DNA of 64,000 bases from Sipunculus nudus. Lineage: Eukaryota; Annelida; Sipuncula; Golfingiida; Sipunculidae. Every line of letters starts with the position of its first letter. Position 1 is the stretch's first letter. Position numbers and translations under genes: made by a program. This document shows, piece after piece, positions 58,972 through 64,000 of the stretch. The stretch covers positions 19,220,001-19,284,000 of the forward strand of contig CM049308.1 in assembly GCA_026874595.1 (NCBI GenBank), in the 5' to 3' direction. The notes beneath the pieces were generated by a model. That model was not told where the DNA came from, made no database searches, and worked only from the letters and a program-made list of their open reading frames with translations.

Positions 58972-59205
58972 GAGATTGGACAGCCGAGTGGTAATATGCT
59001 TAGCTGTCAGGTTTAATTCCTGGTGTGGCAAAGAGAGTGGGTTGTCATGGCCCATCCAAAGTTGATGGTTTTCTTAAAGTACTCCAGTTTCCTCCACCTC
59101 TAAAGACCAGGAAGACCACCCGTGATTTTAGCCATGGAGAGTACCTGGCATTTGGTATTAACAAGTGGTACAATCCATGTAAAATAAATATATAAAGTTT
59201 ATATT
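58972..59205 (+). mobile_element. tRNA-derived SINE
   Basis: The head is tRNA-like, with an A-box-like AGCCGAGTGGTAAT at 58982 and B box GGTTTAATTCC at 59010-59020. It continues into a body with GTACTCCAGTTTCCTCCACC (about 59080), a segment type common in metazoan SINE bodies, and ends in an AATAAATATATAAA tail. No Pol III terminator analysis was possible. The family name is not assigned. Confidence 0.7.

Positions 59206-64000
<4,795 letters not shown>

Overview
This is animal genomic DNA, most likely from a bivalve mollusc. It is intron-dominated, with three coding exons joined by canonical GT/AG sites, roughly 60-65% A+T by eye, and packed with mosaic repeats. Many repeats carry a terminal stem-loop, a GTCC/GGAC or CCG microsatellite, tandem core units and the palindrome AGGTGGCGCCACCT. 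That layout resembles the pearl/CvA-type elements described from oysters and the Helentron-associated non-autonomous elements (HINEs) of other animals. The species assignment is inference; the repeat layout is read directly.

One host gene is present, on the + strand and incomplete at its 3' end: a mixed-lineage kinase (MLK; MAP3K9/10/11/21 and Drosophila slipper family). Exon 1 (60-798) encodes an SH3 domain, the kinase N-lobe and the catalytic loop up to HRDLKSSN. Exon 2 (49398-49578) encodes DFG through the activation loop and APE. Exon 3 (61985-62133) encodes further C-lobe. The three exons splice in frame to 356 codons plus one base. The end of the kinase domain and the zipper and CRIB regions expected of the family lie beyond the window. 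Intron 1 is 48.6 kb and intron 2 is 12.4 kb.

Layout: 1-59, presumed 5' UTR with a small hairpin and an in-frame stop; 60-798, exon 1; 799-49397, intron 1. Intron 1 carries at least fourteen copies of six repeat families that I call A-F. They share one plan: a 5' AAC(A/T)AG end, a small stem-loop, a subterminal inverted repeat, core units, and a 3' hairpin. Family A has copies at 12.0-14.6, 17.3-19.9, 25.7-28.5, 32.9-34.9 and 36.3-38.9 kb. Family B lies at 8.0-9.2 and 20.2-22.0 kb; C at 30.5-31.8, 32.3-32.7 and 46.0-48.9 kb; D at 5.6-9.4 and 43.0-45.4 kb; E at 28.6-29.3 kb; F at 4.9-5.2 kb. Intron 2 has a second F copy (52.6-53.0 kb) and a tRNA-derived SINE (about 59.0 kb). Two copies of an unrelated 0.83-kb terminal-inverted-repeat DNA transposon are present, one inserted into a family A element with a 6-bp target duplication.

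The most notable non-gene content is the shared terminal logic of the six families, their nearly uniform orientation (14 of 15 copies on the minus strand), exchange of core units between families, and regular 280-bp and 289-bp arrays. The 289-bp array carries repeated direct repeats of AGGTCA that match nuclear-receptor sites.
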